Source of the DNA: Acidobacteriota bacterium
GTDB lineage: Bacteria; Acidobacteriota; Vicinamibacteria; Vicinamibacterales; CAVVIG01
Reading direction: 5' to 3'
DNA: 64,000 nucleotides
Assembly (NCBI GenBank): GCA_003222395.1
Contig: QHWB01000039.1
Coordinates: 124,001-188,000, forward strand
The notes below the pieces were generated by a model. The model was given only the letters and a program-made list of their open reading frames with translations. It ran no database searches and was not told the DNA's origin. The translations under genes and the position numbers were made by a program. Shown here in pieces: positions 51,926 to 60,180 of the stretch. Numbering within the stretch: the first letter of the stretch is position 1; every line of letters starts with the position of its first letter.

Positions 51926-53482
51926 GTGACCCATCCGCGCGCGCTGCGCGGGCCGTCGGCGGTTCCGTTCGCGATCAGCTGGGCGGCGGCGCTCGTCGGC
52001 GCTATCGCCGCGTGGCACTACCACGGGCTCGGCCTCACGCTCAGCCACTACGACGCGCGCGGACATCTGATCGTCGCGCGCCGCATCTTCGACAGCATCA
52101 CGCCGGGATGGCAGCAAATCGGCGCCGTCTGGTTGCCGCTGCCGCATCTGCTCAACGCGATTCCGGTTCAGGTCGATTTCTTCTACCGGACGGGAGCTTC
52201 CGCCGTCGCGATCTCAATCGCCGCGTTCGCCGTCGCGACCGGCGCAATCGCATGGATCGTGCTGAGCCTGACCGGGTCGTCCGGCGCGGCAATTGCCGCG
52301 GCAAGCGTATTCGCGTTGAACCCGAACGTTCTGTATCTGCAATCGACGCCAATGACAGAGCCGTTGCTGATCGCGCTGCTGACAGTTGCGATCGGGCTGT
52401 TGCTCGCGATGGTAGGGGCGGAGCCTGCTCCGCCCGCGGCGCCTGCTCCGCCCGTGGCCGCGGGCCGAGCAAGCTCGGCCCCTGCCGTGACAGGATGCGC
52501 CTTCGCGCTCGCGTGCCTCACTCGCTACGAAGCCTGGCCTGTGACCGCTGTCGCGATTGCGACGACGACATGGATCGATTGGCGCGGCGGTCGGAGATTC
52601 GCCGATGCGTGTCGCGGCACAGGATTGATTGCGATCTACCCTGCGCTGGCGATCGCCGGCTTCGCGATTTTCAGCCGCGTCGTCATCGGTCAGTGGTTCG
52701 TCAGCGGCGACTTCTTCGTCCCCGAGAACAAGGCGCTTGGCGATTCGATGATGGCGCTCAAAGAGGTCGGCTGGGGCGTGCAAATGCTCGGCGGCCGCCT
52801 CCTCGTTCTCATCGGCGCGGCCGGCGCTGCCGTTCTCGCCGCGCGCGGATTCTTCAGACGCCGATCGTCGAGCGCGATCCTGCCGCTCGCGCTGCTCGCG
52901 ATGGCGGCGATTCCATGGGCGGCGTTCGTCGAAGGCCACCCGTTCCGGATCCGCTACATGGTGCCGCTCGTCGCGATCGAAGCGATCGGCGCCGGCATCG
53001 CGGCAGCCTCGTGGCGGCGCGCGCGCCTCGTCGGCTCGCTGGTGGTCCTCGCGCTCGCCGCGTACGAGCTGCGTCCGCTCGATCGGTCGGCGCCAATGGT
53101 CATCGAAGCGCAGTGGGACCGTCCGAATCTCGCGGCGCGCACGCGCGTCACCGATTGCGTGGGACAACCCGGCACGGGACGCAAGATCATGGCGAGCATG
53201 GGCTCGCTCGGTCACTACATGCAGGAAGCATCCGAGTCTGGATTCTCGATCCGCGATTTCCTGCACGAAGGCAACGGCGACATCTGGCTCGCGGCGCTCG
53301 ACGTGCCGCGCTATTACGCCGACTGGATTCTCATCGAGGAAAAAGCGGAAGGCGGCGACATGCTCGCCCGCCGCGCGCGCGAGCGGCCGTCGTTTCTCGA
53401 CGGCTATACGCGTGTGTGCGAAGGGGCGGGCATGGCGTTGTACAAAAGGGACGAGGGCAAAGGGCAAAGGGCACCGGAATAG
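51926..53482 (+). CDS. Polytopic membrane protein, GT39/GT-C-like
   Basis: 518 residues, about 11 membrane segments, from a GTG start. The first loop DARGHLIVARRIFDSITPGW carries the acidic residue of GT39-like enzymes, and IGAVWLPLPHLLNAIPV follows. The peptide AEPAPPAAPAPPVAAGRASS, between a membrane helix and ALACLTRYEAWP, is a translation of a palindromic repeat (52412-52487) in the reading frame. The C-terminal soluble part (after the membrane helices) has FLHEGNGDIWLAALDVPRYY. The role is likely sugar transfer from a polyprenyl-phosphate donor, by similarity of layout. Confidence 0.7.
   Translation: MTHPRALRGPSAVPFAISWAAALVGAIAAWHYHGLGLTLSHYDARGHLIVARRIFDSITPGWQQIGAVWLPLPHLLNAIPVQVDFFYRTGASAVAISIAAFAVATGAIAWIVLSLTGSSGAAIAAASVFALNPNVLYLQSTPMTEPLLIALLTVAIGLLLAMVGAEPAPPAAPAPPVAAGRASSAPAVTGCAFALACLTRYEAWPVTAVAIATTTWIDWRGGRRFADACRGTGLIAIYPALAIAGFAIFSRVVIGQWFVSGDFFVPENKALGDSMMALKEVGWGVQMLGGRLLVLIGAAGAAVLAARGFFRRRSSSAILPLALLAMAAIPWAAFVEGHPFRIRYMVPLVAIEAIGAGIAAASWRRARLVGSLVVLALAAYELRPLDRSAPMVIEAQWDRPNLAARTRVTDCVGQPGTGRKIMASMGSLGHYMQEASESGFSIRDFLHEGNGDIWLAALDVPRYYADWILIEEKAEGGDMLARRARERPSFLDGYTRVCEGAGMALYKRDEGKGQRAPE
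52412..52487. repeat. Palindromic repeat (family D) inside the GT39-like gene
   Basis: GTAGGGGCGGAGCCTGCTCC, a second CCTGCTCCGCCC copy, and GGGCCGAGCAAGCTCGGCCC then CTGCCG. Same boundary sequences as the ligA element at 8223, but longer, with two hairpins. It is translated in frame between membrane helices. Confidence 0.75.
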
Positions 53483-53505
53483 TCGTGCCCTCTGCGCTTT
53501 CAGCG

Positions 53506-54246
53506 TTAGAAGCGGAAAGCGACCGTGAACTGATAGGTGAAGCCGCCCAGATCTATTTTCGGCGCGACGAAGTCGTCGGTCGACAGGTTGCCTTTCGCCG
53601 ATTGGTATCGGATTTCGCCGCCGATCGCGGCGCCGCCCACGGGCACGCGCACGCCGCCGAGAACCACGGGGCCTGCCGCGCTGCCGCTTCCCACGAAGTT
53701 CGCTGAGAAGATCGTCCGGCGATCGGCCGAATCGACGAACTGGCCGGTTTCGCTGAACCGCCACGCATATGCGCCGACGCCGGCGCCGATGTACGGAACG
53801 AACGAGCTGCGTCGACCCATCGGGAGAAAGCGCACGGTCGCCGTGAACGGCACGATGCGCAGCTTGAGATCCTGCTCGATTTCAGTGCCGTTCGCGTTCA
53901 CGAGATCCGCGTACGTCGTCGGCACGGTGCGCGTGTAGAACCCGAGCCCGAGGCCGCCTTCGAAGTTGTTTCCAAAGCCGACCAGCCATTCGCCGCCTAT
54001 CGTGAAGCCGTTGAATTCGTTCACGTCGATCCCGGTGTTGCGATTCAACGTCGCGAGCGGACACGCCGGCGTGCAGCCGCCGTTGACGCTTTCCCGGAGC
54101 AGGACATCGTCATTCGCGCGGCCGTCGAGGCCTCGAGGCACGAATCCGCCCAGGAAGATGTTGAAAGATTGTTGAGCTGCGGCGGGCGCGGGCACGAGCA
54201 CGCCGATGATCAATGCCGCAGGGACGAAAGAAGGTAGTCGGCTCAT
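53506..54246 (-). CDS. Outer-membrane beta-barrel protein
   Basis: 246 residues with signal peptide MSRLPSFVPAALIIGVLVPA (cleavage after AAAQQ) and alternating strands to a C-terminal aromatic residue: GGFTYQFTVAFRF, typical of barrel insertion by BAM. The OmpA/opacity-type motif FVPYIGAGVGAYAWRF and FNIFLGGFVPRG support it. No role can be assigned; it is near the glycan region. The longer ORF upstream of the ATG at 54246 is not protein-like. Confidence 0.75.
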   Translation of the reverse strand: MSRLPSFVPAALIIGVLVPAPAAAQQSFNIFLGGFVPRGLDGRANDDVLLRESVNGGCTPACPLATLNRNTGIDVNEFNGFTIGGEWLVGFGNNFEGGLGLGFYTRTVPTTYADLVNANGTEIEQDLKLRIVPFTATVRFLPMGRRSSFVPYIGAGVGAYAWRFSETGQFVDSADRRTIFSANFVGSGSAAGPVVLGGVRVPVGGAAIGGEIRYQSAKGNLSTDDFVAPKIDLGGFTYQFTVAFRF

Positions 54247-54338
54247 GTTGTCAATCGCTGTAGCAGAAGAGGTGCCACAAAAATTTACCGAATCGGGCCG
54301 AAATCGCGAAATCCTTCCGATGGTGTCTGCCCTGGATA

Positions 54339-55151
54339 TCATCGCGTCCGCGATTGGTGACTTGCGCGAAAGCCGCGGATTACGTCGAGCATCGAATCGT
54401 GGATGCGGCCGTTCGACGCCAGAATGTGGCCGCCGCGCGATGTGAACGGTCGGCCGTCGGTGCCGGTCACGCGGCCGCCCGCCTCCGCGACGATCAGCGC
54501 GCCGCCCGCGATGTCCCACGGCTTGAGATCGGTTTCCCAGAATCCGTCCATGCGGCCGGCAGCCACGTAGCACAGGTCGATCGCCGCCGAGCCGAGGCGC
54601 CGCACGGCGCGCGCGCGACCGACGAAATCGCCGAACAGTCCCACGATCTCTTCGACGCGCCGGTGCACGTCGTAGGGAAAGCCGGTGACGAGCAGCGCGT
54701 CGACGAGCGACGAGGCCGCCGAGACGCGAAGCGGCCGCCCGTTCAGAAATGCGCCGCCGCCGCGTTCGGCGGTGAACAGCTCGCGTCGATTCGGGTCGTA
54801 CACCGCCGCCACCTCTGCGGCGCCGTTGACCTCGACGGCCAGCGACGCGCAGAAAATCGGCAGCCCGTGCGCGTAGTTCGTGGTGCCGTCGATGGGATCG
54901 AAGACCCAGCACGGTCCGGGCGGCGGCGCGGCATCGCCGCCGAGCTCTTCGGCGAGTACTCGATGATCCGGAAAGCGCTCGGCGATGAGCGCGCGGAACA
55001 TCCGCTCGACGGCGACGTCGACTTCCGTCACCAGGTCGATCGTCCCTTTCTTGTCGATGTGAAAGTCGCGGCCGAACCGTTCGAGCTGAAGCTCTCCGGC
55101 CTTCACGACCGCTTCGACCGCGGTCGTCAGCAGCAGCGGATGCGGCGCCAT
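54339..55151 (-). CDS. suhB: Inositol monophosphatase family protein
   Basis: 270 residues. Metal-binding motifs VLAEELGG (Glu) and WVFDPIDGTTNYAHG (Asp-x-Ile-Asp-Gly-Thr) and the C-terminal WETDLKPWDIAGGALIVAEA complete the family signature. It hydrolyses inositol monophosphate or a similar substrate, and SuhB homologues also take part in rRNA antitermination. Length is normal. It follows the RsbW-like gene by 33 nt on the same strand. Confidence 0.92.
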   Translation of the reverse strand: MAPHPLLLTTAVEAVVKAGELQLERFGRDFHIDKKGTIDLVTEVDVAVERMFRALIAERFPDHRVLAEELGGDAAPPPGPCWVFDPIDGTTNYAHGLPIFCASLAVEVNGAAEVAAVYDPNRRELFTAERGGGAFLNGRPLRVSAASSLVDALLVTGFPYDVHRRVEEIVGLFGDFVGRARAVRRLGSAAIDLCYVAAGRMDGFWETDLKPWDIAGGALIVAEAGGRVTGTDGRPFTSRGGHILASNGRIHDSMLDVIRGFRASHQSRTR

Positions 55152-55184
55152 TCGTCGGTCGGGCTCAGGATAGAAGGGAATTCC

Positions 55185-55634
55185 TCAGGCGGTGGCCGGC
55201 AGCACGCGCTTGAGCATCCGGATTTCCATGCCGCCTTCCGGCGCGCGCTCGAGCTGCACGTCGTCCATGAAATTGCGGATCAGGAAAATGCCGCGGCCGC
55301 TCGACTTCAGAAGATTTTCGGGCGCGAGCGGATCGACGAGTATGCCGGGATCGAACCCTTCGCCCTGATCGCGCACGCGAATCGTCAGCTCGGCGACGTC
55401 CGAAGGCCGCGCCGTGTCGAACTCCACGAAGACGTGCTTGCTGGCGTCGTTGCGGTTGCCGTGCTTGATCGCGTTGATGACCGACTCGCGAATCGCGACG
55501 CTGACCCAGTGCGCCGCATCGTCGTCGAGACCCACGCTGTGCGAGACATGGTCGCTGACCACCTGCACGAAGTCGAGCATTTCGAACGCGCTCGTGAATT
55601 CGAGCCGAACGATCTGGTGACCGTTAGGTGTCAC
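55185..55634 (-). CDS. RsbW/SpoIIAB-like ATP-binding protein (HATPase_c_2)
   Basis: 149 residues from a GTG start, with the GHKL ATPase boxes: AIRESVINAIKHGNRND (N box), VRDQGEGFDPG (G1) and SSGRGIFLIRNFMD (G2). Such proteins act as serine kinases that hold anti-sigma-factor antagonists, or regulators of partner-switching. No STAS or phosphatase partner is nearby. It lies divergently from aroA, 33 nt apart, so the two promoters overlap. Confidence 0.88.
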   Translation of the reverse strand: MTPNGHQIVRLEFTSAFEMLDFVQVVSDHVSHSVGLDDDAAHWVSVAIRESVINAIKHGNRNDASKHVFVEFDTARPSDVAELTIRVRDQGEGFDPGILVDPLAPENLLKSSGRGIFLIRNFMDDVQLERAPEGGMEIRMLKRVLPATA

Positions 55635-55667
55635 GCGCCCCCTTTAATATCATAGATGCGCTGACCC

Positions 55668-56987
55668 ATGCGCTCGTTCCCCGCCGTGACCATCGCGCCG
55701 GCTCGCCGACTGCACGGACGTTTGCGCGTTCCGGGTGACAAATCGATCGCCCATCGCTATGCGATTCTCGCGGCGCTCGCCGACGGCCGGTCGTCGCTGG
55801 CGAATTATGCACCAGGCGCGGATTGCCGCTCGACGCTCGCGGTGCTGCGCCGGCTCGGCGTCGAGGAGGTGGAAGGGCCTGCCGGCATGGTTACTGTATT
55901 GGGACGAGGGTTCGGCCGCCTCTGTTCGCCTTCCGCGCCGCTCGACGCCGGTAATTCGGGCACCACGATGCGCCTGATGGCCGGCGTGCTGGCGGGCCAC
56001 CCGTTTTCGAGCACGATGGTCGGCGACGCGTCGCTGTCGCGGCGTCCCATGCGCCGCGTGATCGCGCCGCTCGAGCAGATGGGCGCGCGGATCGAGTCGG
56101 TCGACGGCCACGCGCCGCTGACGATCGAGGGATCAGCACTTCACGCGATTGCACACGAACCGTCCGTCCCATCGGCCCAGGTGAAAAGCGCCGTCCTGCT
56201 CGCCGGACTTCACGCCGACGGCACGACTCGCGTCACGGAACCGGCGTCGACGCGCGATCACACCGAGCGCGCCGTCAGGGCGTTCGGCGGCGAGGTGGCG
56301 TCCGACGGCCTCACGGTATCGATCCGCGGCGGCCAGCGTCTCGCGGGGCAGTCGTTGACCGTCCCGGGAGATTTCTCTTCCGCTGCGTTCTGGCTGGCCG
56401 CCGCCGCGGCGCTGCCCGGATCGCGCGTCACCATCGAGGACGTCGGATTGAACCCCACGCGGTCGGCGCTGCTCGACGTCCTGCGGCGGTTCGGCGCCCG
56501 CGTCGACGCGGTCGTCACAGCGACCGAGGCGTTCGAGCCGCGCGGCACGGTGACCGTCGAAGGCGATCGCACCGGTGCGATTGAAATCGCGCCGGACGAG
56601 GTTCCAGGTCTGATCGACGAGCTGCCGGCGATCGCCGCGCTGGCGGCGCACGGCGGCCAGGTCACGGTCCGCGGCGCCGCCGAGCTGCGCGTGAAGGAAA
56701 GTGACCGGATCGCGGCACTCGTCGCCGGCTTCCGCGCGCTCGGCATCGACGCCGACGAACGGCCCGACGGGTTCGTGGTTCGCGGTCCGTCATCGACGCG
56801 TCCGACGGGCGGCGTCGCCGACGCGCGCGGCGATCATCGCATGGCGATGGCGTTCGCGATTGCCGCGCTCGGCGCCGAGCGTTCCTCGACCATCTCGGGC
56901 GCCGACGCGGTCGTCATCTCGTATCCGGGCTTCTTCGAAACGCTGGACCGGCTTGTCGCTCCCTTCGACGGGATCGGGGAGCTCTGA
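55668..56987 (+). CDS. aroA: 3-phosphoshikimate 1-carboxyvinyltransferase (EPSP synthase)
   Basis: The 439-residue enzyme has the PGDKSIAHR and LDAGNSGTTMRLMAGVL N-terminal motifs, GDFSSAAFWLAAAAA, and the C-terminal RVKESDRIAAL and DHRMAMAFA. It joins shikimate 3-phosphate and phosphoenolpyruvate in the chorismate pathway. The start at 55668 is a plausible ATG. The last residues (APFDGIGEL) and the stop lie in the family C repeat, so the native C-terminus may differ. It is followed by aroK, the preceding pathway step, in one operon. Confidence 0.95.
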   Translation: MRSFPAVTIAPARRLHGRLRVPGDKSIAHRYAILAALADGRSSLANYAPGADCRSTLAVLRRLGVEEVEGPAGMVTVLGRGFGRLCSPSAPLDAGNSGTTMRLMAGVLAGHPFSSTMVGDASLSRRPMRRVIAPLEQMGARIESVDGHAPLTIEGSALHAIAHEPSVPSAQVKSAVLLAGLHADGTTRVTEPASTRDHTERAVRAFGGEVASDGLTVSIRGGQRLAGQSLTVPGDFSSAAFWLAAAAALPGSRVTIEDVGLNPTRSALLDVLRRFGARVDAVVTATEAFEPRGTVTVEGDRTGAIEIAPDEVPGLIDELPAIAALAAHGGQVTVRGAAELRVKESDRIAALVAGFRALGIDADERPDGFVVRGPSSTRPTGGVADARGDHRMAMAFAIAALGAERSSTISGADAVVISYPGFFETLDRLVAPFDGIGEL

Positions 56988-57000
56988 GCGAGTCGAAGGG
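56961..57000. repeat. Palindromic repeat (family C) at the aroA-aroK junction
   Basis: CCCTTCGACGGGATCGGGGA and AGCGAGTCGAAGGG form a hairpin (CCCTTCGAC with GTCGAAGGG). It holds the aroA stop and ends 1 nt before the first possible aroK start codon, so it may affect coupling of the two genes. Confidence 0.7.
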
Positions 57001-57001
57001 C

Positions 57002-57502
57002 TTGAAAGCTGAAAAAGTGTACCTGGTCGGATTCATGGCCGCCGGCAAGACGACCGTGGCCAGAGCGCTCGCGCGGCGTCTGGACTGGGAGGCGGTGGAC
57101 ATCGACGAGCGCGTCGAGCAGCGCGAGCGCATGACGGTCGCGGAAATCTTCGCGAAACACGGCGAATCCTACTTCCGCGCGGTCGAGCGCGGCGTGCTGT
57201 TCGAGCAGATCGGCCGTCCGCATCTCGTTGTCGCGACCGGCGGCGGCACGTTCGCCGACGCGCAGAATCGTGCCGCGATCAAACAGGACGGCGTGTCCGT
57301 GTGGCTCGACGTGCCGCTCGATCGCCTCATCGCGCGCGTGCCGGCGGATGGACGACGTCCGCTGGCGGCCGATCGAGCGGGCTTCGAACGCCTGTATCAT
57401 CTCCGTCGCGTGGCGTACGAACAGGCGCACCTGCGGCTCGACGCCGGTCGCGCCGGCGTCGACGCGCTGGTCGAACAGCTCATGGACTGGCTCAACGCGT
57501 AA
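57002..57502 (+). CDS. aroK: Shikimate kinase
   Basis: 166 residues with Walker A GFMAAGKTTVARALARRL, the shikimate-binding DIDERVEQRE, ATGGGTF and the lid RRPLAADR. It phosphorylates shikimate at the 3-hydroxyl, feeding AroA. The start used is TTG at 57002; a GTG at 57017 (VYLVGFMAAG) is an alternative. The start is immediately after the family C repeat. The stop and the next gene's ATG overlap as TAATG. Confidence 0.92.
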   Translation: MKAEKVYLVGFMAAGKTTVARALARRLDWEAVDIDERVEQRERMTVAEIFAKHGESYFRAVERGVLFEQIGRPHLVVATGGGTFADAQNRAAIKQDGVSVWLDVPLDRLIARVPADGRRPLAADRAGFERLYHLRRVAYEQAHLRLDAGRAGVDALVEQLMDWLNA

Positions 57503-58245
57503 TGCGTTATCTCGTGCTGACGGATATCCACGCCAATCTCGAAGCGCTCGACGCGGTGCTGGCCGACGCGCGGGTGCGTGGCTACGCAAAGACACTCGTG
57601 CTCGGCGATCTCGTCGGCTACGGTGCCGATCCGAATGCGGTCGTGGAGCGCGTACGCGCGCTCGCGCCGGCGGCGATCGTCCGCGGCAATCACGACAAGG
57701 TGGCGTGCGGCCTCGAGCAGGCCGACGGGTTCAACACGGTCGCGAAGAGCGCGGCACGCTGGACGCTCGACGTGTTGACGCCGGAGTACCGTCAGTGGCT
57801 CGCGGCGCTGCCCGAGGGTCCGATCGACGTCGACGACACCGTACAGATCTGCCACGGATCGCCGTTCGACGAAGACGCGTACATCTTCGACGAGCTCGAC
57901 GCGGTACGCGCGCTGAAGGTGGCCACGCGACCGCTCTGTCTCTTCGGCCACACGCACTATCCGATGACGTTCGAGCTCTCGGCGGAGACGTTCGACAGCG
58001 CGGGTCCCGCGACCGCCGGCGAAGCGCAGCTCGAGCTCAAACCAGGATCGAAGTACTTGGTCAACCCCGGCTCGGTCGGCCAGCCGCGTGACGGCGATCC
58101 GCGCGCGGCGTACGCGATCGTCGACACCGATCACCGATCGGTCGAGCTGATTCGGTTGAAGTATTCGATCGAAGATGCGCAGTCGAAGGTAATCCGAGCC
58201 GGCCTGCCGGAAGTCCTCGCACAACGATTGGCAATCGGACGATAG
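57502..58245 (+). CDS. Metallophosphoesterase (calcineurin-like)
   Basis: 247 residues. The metal-binding motifs are all present: LVLTDIHANLEALD, VLGDLVGYGADP, VRGNHDKVACG, CLFGHTHYPMTF and NPGSVGQPRDGDP. It resembles YfcE/MJ0936-type enzymes and bacterial metallophosphoesterases of unknown substrate. The ATG at 57502 overlaps the aroK stop. The aroA-aroK pairing with a phosphoesterase may be fortuitous. Confidence 0.9.
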   Translation: MRYLVLTDIHANLEALDAVLADARVRGYAKTLVLGDLVGYGADPNAVVERVRALAPAAIVRGNHDKVACGLEQADGFNTVAKSAARWTLDVLTPEYRQWLAALPEGPIDVDDTVQICHGSPFDEDAYIFDELDAVRALKVATRPLCLFGHTHYPMTFELSAETFDSAGPATAGEAQLELKPGSKYLVNPGSVGQPRDGDPRAAYAIVDTDHRSVELIRLKYSIEDAQSKVIRAGLPEVLAQRLAIGR

Positions 58246-58247
58246 AC

Positions 58248-58270
58248 GCTCGCCTGAAAGCTCGCGCTAC
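58248..58270. repeat. Palindromic repeat (family B), single copy
   Basis: GCTCGCCTGAAAGCTCGCGC then TAC, one unit of the 23851 array family, between the convergent phosphoesterase and small membrane protein genes. Confidence 0.7.
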
Positions 58271-58470
58271 CCTGCTCTTCCTGTCTCGCTCGCCGGTCCT
58301 GCCCCCTGGCCTGCCGTACCTGCCCGTCCCGCTCGCGCGGCCGCTCGTTCTTCTCTCCGTCGCAACTCTGCCGCGTAGGCGTCTCTCGCCGCGCGCGAGC
58401 CGAGAATCCACCCGATCACGAGGCCGATCAGCATGACCGCCGGAATGAAGATGAAGTGTCCTGCGGTCAT
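58267..58470 (-). CDS. Small membrane protein downstream of the CcmD-like gene
   Basis: 67 residues, MTAGHFIFIPAVMLIGLVIG then WILGSRAARDAYAAELRRRE, one membrane helix and a long Arg/Ala/Gly-rich tail. The ATG at 58470 overlaps the stop of the CcmD-like gene (ATGA). The last codons run into GC-rich repeat. The position in the ccm cluster suggests a small accessory protein, but no family is recognised. Confidence 0.6.
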   Translation of the reverse strand: MTAGHFIFIPAVMLIGLVIGWILGSRAARDAYAAELRRREERAAARAGRAGTAGQGAGPASETGRAG

Positions 58471-58745
58471 CGGCTCGACCGTGTCGTCCTTTGCTCGAGC
58501 GTGTGGATCTCGCGTTCGACGCGGTTCAACCGGCGCCACACGGTCCACACGTAAAAGATCATCAAGGCGAGGAAGAAGGCGTACGCGATGACGAGCAGCG
58601 GCGCGGCCGGCAGCTGCTCGCTCGGAGGAAGCTCCTTGATCGGAACGAACTCGCTTTGCCCCGGCGGCGGAGGCTGAAAGGCGAACAGCGGCGCGGCCAT
58701 CAGGATGATGGACCAGATGGCGATGGCGAGATGACGCGGTTTCAT
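58467..58745 (-). CDS. CcmD-like small membrane protein
   Basis: 92 residues with an N-terminal hydrophobic segment (MKPRHLAIAIWSIILMAAPL) and a second helix LLVIAYAFFLALMIFYVWTV, followed by WRRLNRVEREIHTLEQR. The second half matches the CcmD-type layout, a helix then a basic coiled coil, but the protein is longer than the usual 60-70 residues. It would aid heme release from CcmE in the inner membrane. It lies between ccmC and a small gene with overlapping codons. Confidence 0.7.
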   Translation of the reverse strand: MKPRHLAIAIWSIILMAAPLFAFQPPPPGQSEFVPIKELPPSEQLPAAPLLVIAYAFFLALMIFYVWTVWRRLNRVEREIHTLEQRTTRSSR

Positions 58746-58750
58746 GACGA

Positions 58751-59419
58751 TCAATCCTCGTGCGCGAGATACAGCTCGTCGAGCGCGTCCTGATGCGCGG
58801 CGAGATAGACGCGCACCATCAAGAGCAGCACGAACAGCAGGACGAAGGCGAGCATGCTGACGAGCAGCGGCGCGGCAAAGCCTTTCGCGGGGTTCTTGAC
58901 GATGTCGGGCACGACGCTGGTTTTCGGGTGGATGGTGCGCCAGATGTTCACCGAAACGTAGACGAAGGGCGACACGGCCGCGCCGAAAATCCCTACGGCC
59001 GCCGCGAGCTTCTCCGATCCTGGCCCCCCGTATTTCCGCACGAGCAGATACGCGACGAAGATGAGCCACAGGAGCAGCGCGCTCGTGAGCTTCGCGTCCC
59101 ACTGCCACCACACGCCCCACGCCTTTCGCGCCCACAGCGGTCCGCTGACGAGCCCGTTCAGCCCGAAGAGCAGCACGAGCTCGGCTGCAGATTCCGCGTA
59201 CCGATCGGCCACGCGATTGCCTTTGAACAGGTACCAGATGCTGCCCACGGCGCACACCAGCAGCCCGCAGTACATCGCGACCCACGACGGCACGTGGAAA
59301 TAGAAGATTTTCTGAATCAGCAGCATTTCCGATTCGTACGGGGCGCGCGCGATCAGGATCGGCGCGATGACGAACAGGAGCGCGGTCACGACGGCAAGGG
59401 GAACGAACGACTTTTTCAT
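58751..59419 (-). CDS. ccmC: Heme exporter / cytochrome c maturation protein CcmC
   Basis: 222 residues, six membrane helices, with the WWD heme-handling motif WGVWWQWDAKLTSALLLWL and periplasmic His residues (YFHVPSW and HPKTSVV). It delivers heme to CcmE. The start MKKSFVPLAVVTAL fits. It is 5 nt upstream of the CcmD-like gene and 10 nt downstream of ccmB on the same strand. Confidence 0.94.
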   Translation of the reverse strand: MKKSFVPLAVVTALLFVIAPILIARAPYESEMLLIQKIFYFHVPSWVAMYCGLLVCAVGSIWYLFKGNRVADRYAESAAELVLLFGLNGLVSGPLWARKAWGVWWQWDAKLTSALLLWLIFVAYLLVRKYGGPGSEKLAAAVGIFGAAVSPFVYVSVNIWRTIHPKTSVVPDIVKNPAKGFAAPLLVSMLAFVLLFVLLLMVRVYLAAHQDALDELYLAHED

Positions 59420-59429
59420 GGCGAACCCG

Positions 59430-60107
59430 TCATTCCGTCATCAACGGTTCGAACGTCCACAGCGCGAGCGTGAGGAACACGACGTCGAGCGCGAAGAGAA
59501 TGCCGAGCCACATGACGGCCGTCGTCTCGTCCGGCGGCGACTCGAGGAGCGCCGCCGTCCCTCGCACGCCACAAATGATGACCGGAACCGTGATCGGATA
59601 CAACAGGATCGGCAGCAGCACGTCGCGCGTGCGCGACCGTATCAGCATCGCCGCGAAGAGCGTGCCGACGGCGGCGAACCCGACCGTGCCGCCCGCGAGC
59701 AGCAGCAGCAACAGCAGGGGCCGCGCGAACAGCGGCGCCGTGAACAGCAGCGCGATGAGCGGCACGAGGATGAGGGCGTCGAGCGCCAGCAGGACGAGGA
59801 TGCCGAGCAGTTTGCCGACGTAGAGCGCCGGCCTCGGCGCCGGCGCGAGCAGCAGCGCGCGAAGCGTTTCGGCGTACCGCTCGCGCTCGAACGTCCGGCC
59901 GAGCGCCAGCGTGCCGGAGAACGCGATCGCAATCCACAGGATCCCAGCCGCCGCGTCCGGCGGCGCCTGCCCTTCCTTGACGAACGCGAACGAGAAGACG
60001 AGCACGCATGACACCGCGAAAAACAGCGTCGTCACCAGGATCTCGAGCGTCTTGACCTCGATCGCGAAATCCTTCTTGAGGACGAGCAGAGCTGTACGCA
60101 GGAACAT
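59430..60107 (-). CDS. ccmB: Heme ABC exporter permease CcmB
   Basis: 225 residues from the ATG at 60107 (MFLRTALLVLKKDFAIEVKT), six membrane helices, with FSGTLALGRTFERERYAETL and LPILLYPITVPVI typical of CcmB. It pairs with CcmA to form the ATPase-driven complex. GTG at 60191 and ATG at 60152 are alternative starts that overlap the ccmA stop; I prefer 60107 because it matches family N-termini. Codon composition before 60107 looks less coding. Confidence 0.92.
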   Translation of the reverse strand: MFLRTALLVLKKDFAIEVKTLEILVTTLFFAVSCVLVFSFAFVKEGQAPPDAAAGILWIAIAFSGTLALGRTFERERYAETLRALLLAPAPRPALYVGKLLGILVLLALDALILVPLIALLFTAPLFARPLLLLLLLAGGTVGFAAVGTLFAAMLIRSRTRDVLLPILLYPITVPVIICGVRGTAALLESPPDETTAVMWLGILFALDVVFLTLALWTFEPLMTE

Positions 60108-60180
60108 CAGATCGCTGCGCCCGGCTGAACCCCCGCGCTCCGTTGCCGACATGTGGAACACGAGCCGGGAGGCGGGTGCC

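Noticed and set aside
28334-54246. Prophage or integrative element
   Set aside because: No integrase, capsid, terminase or attachment repeats were recognised; VapBC alone is not enough.
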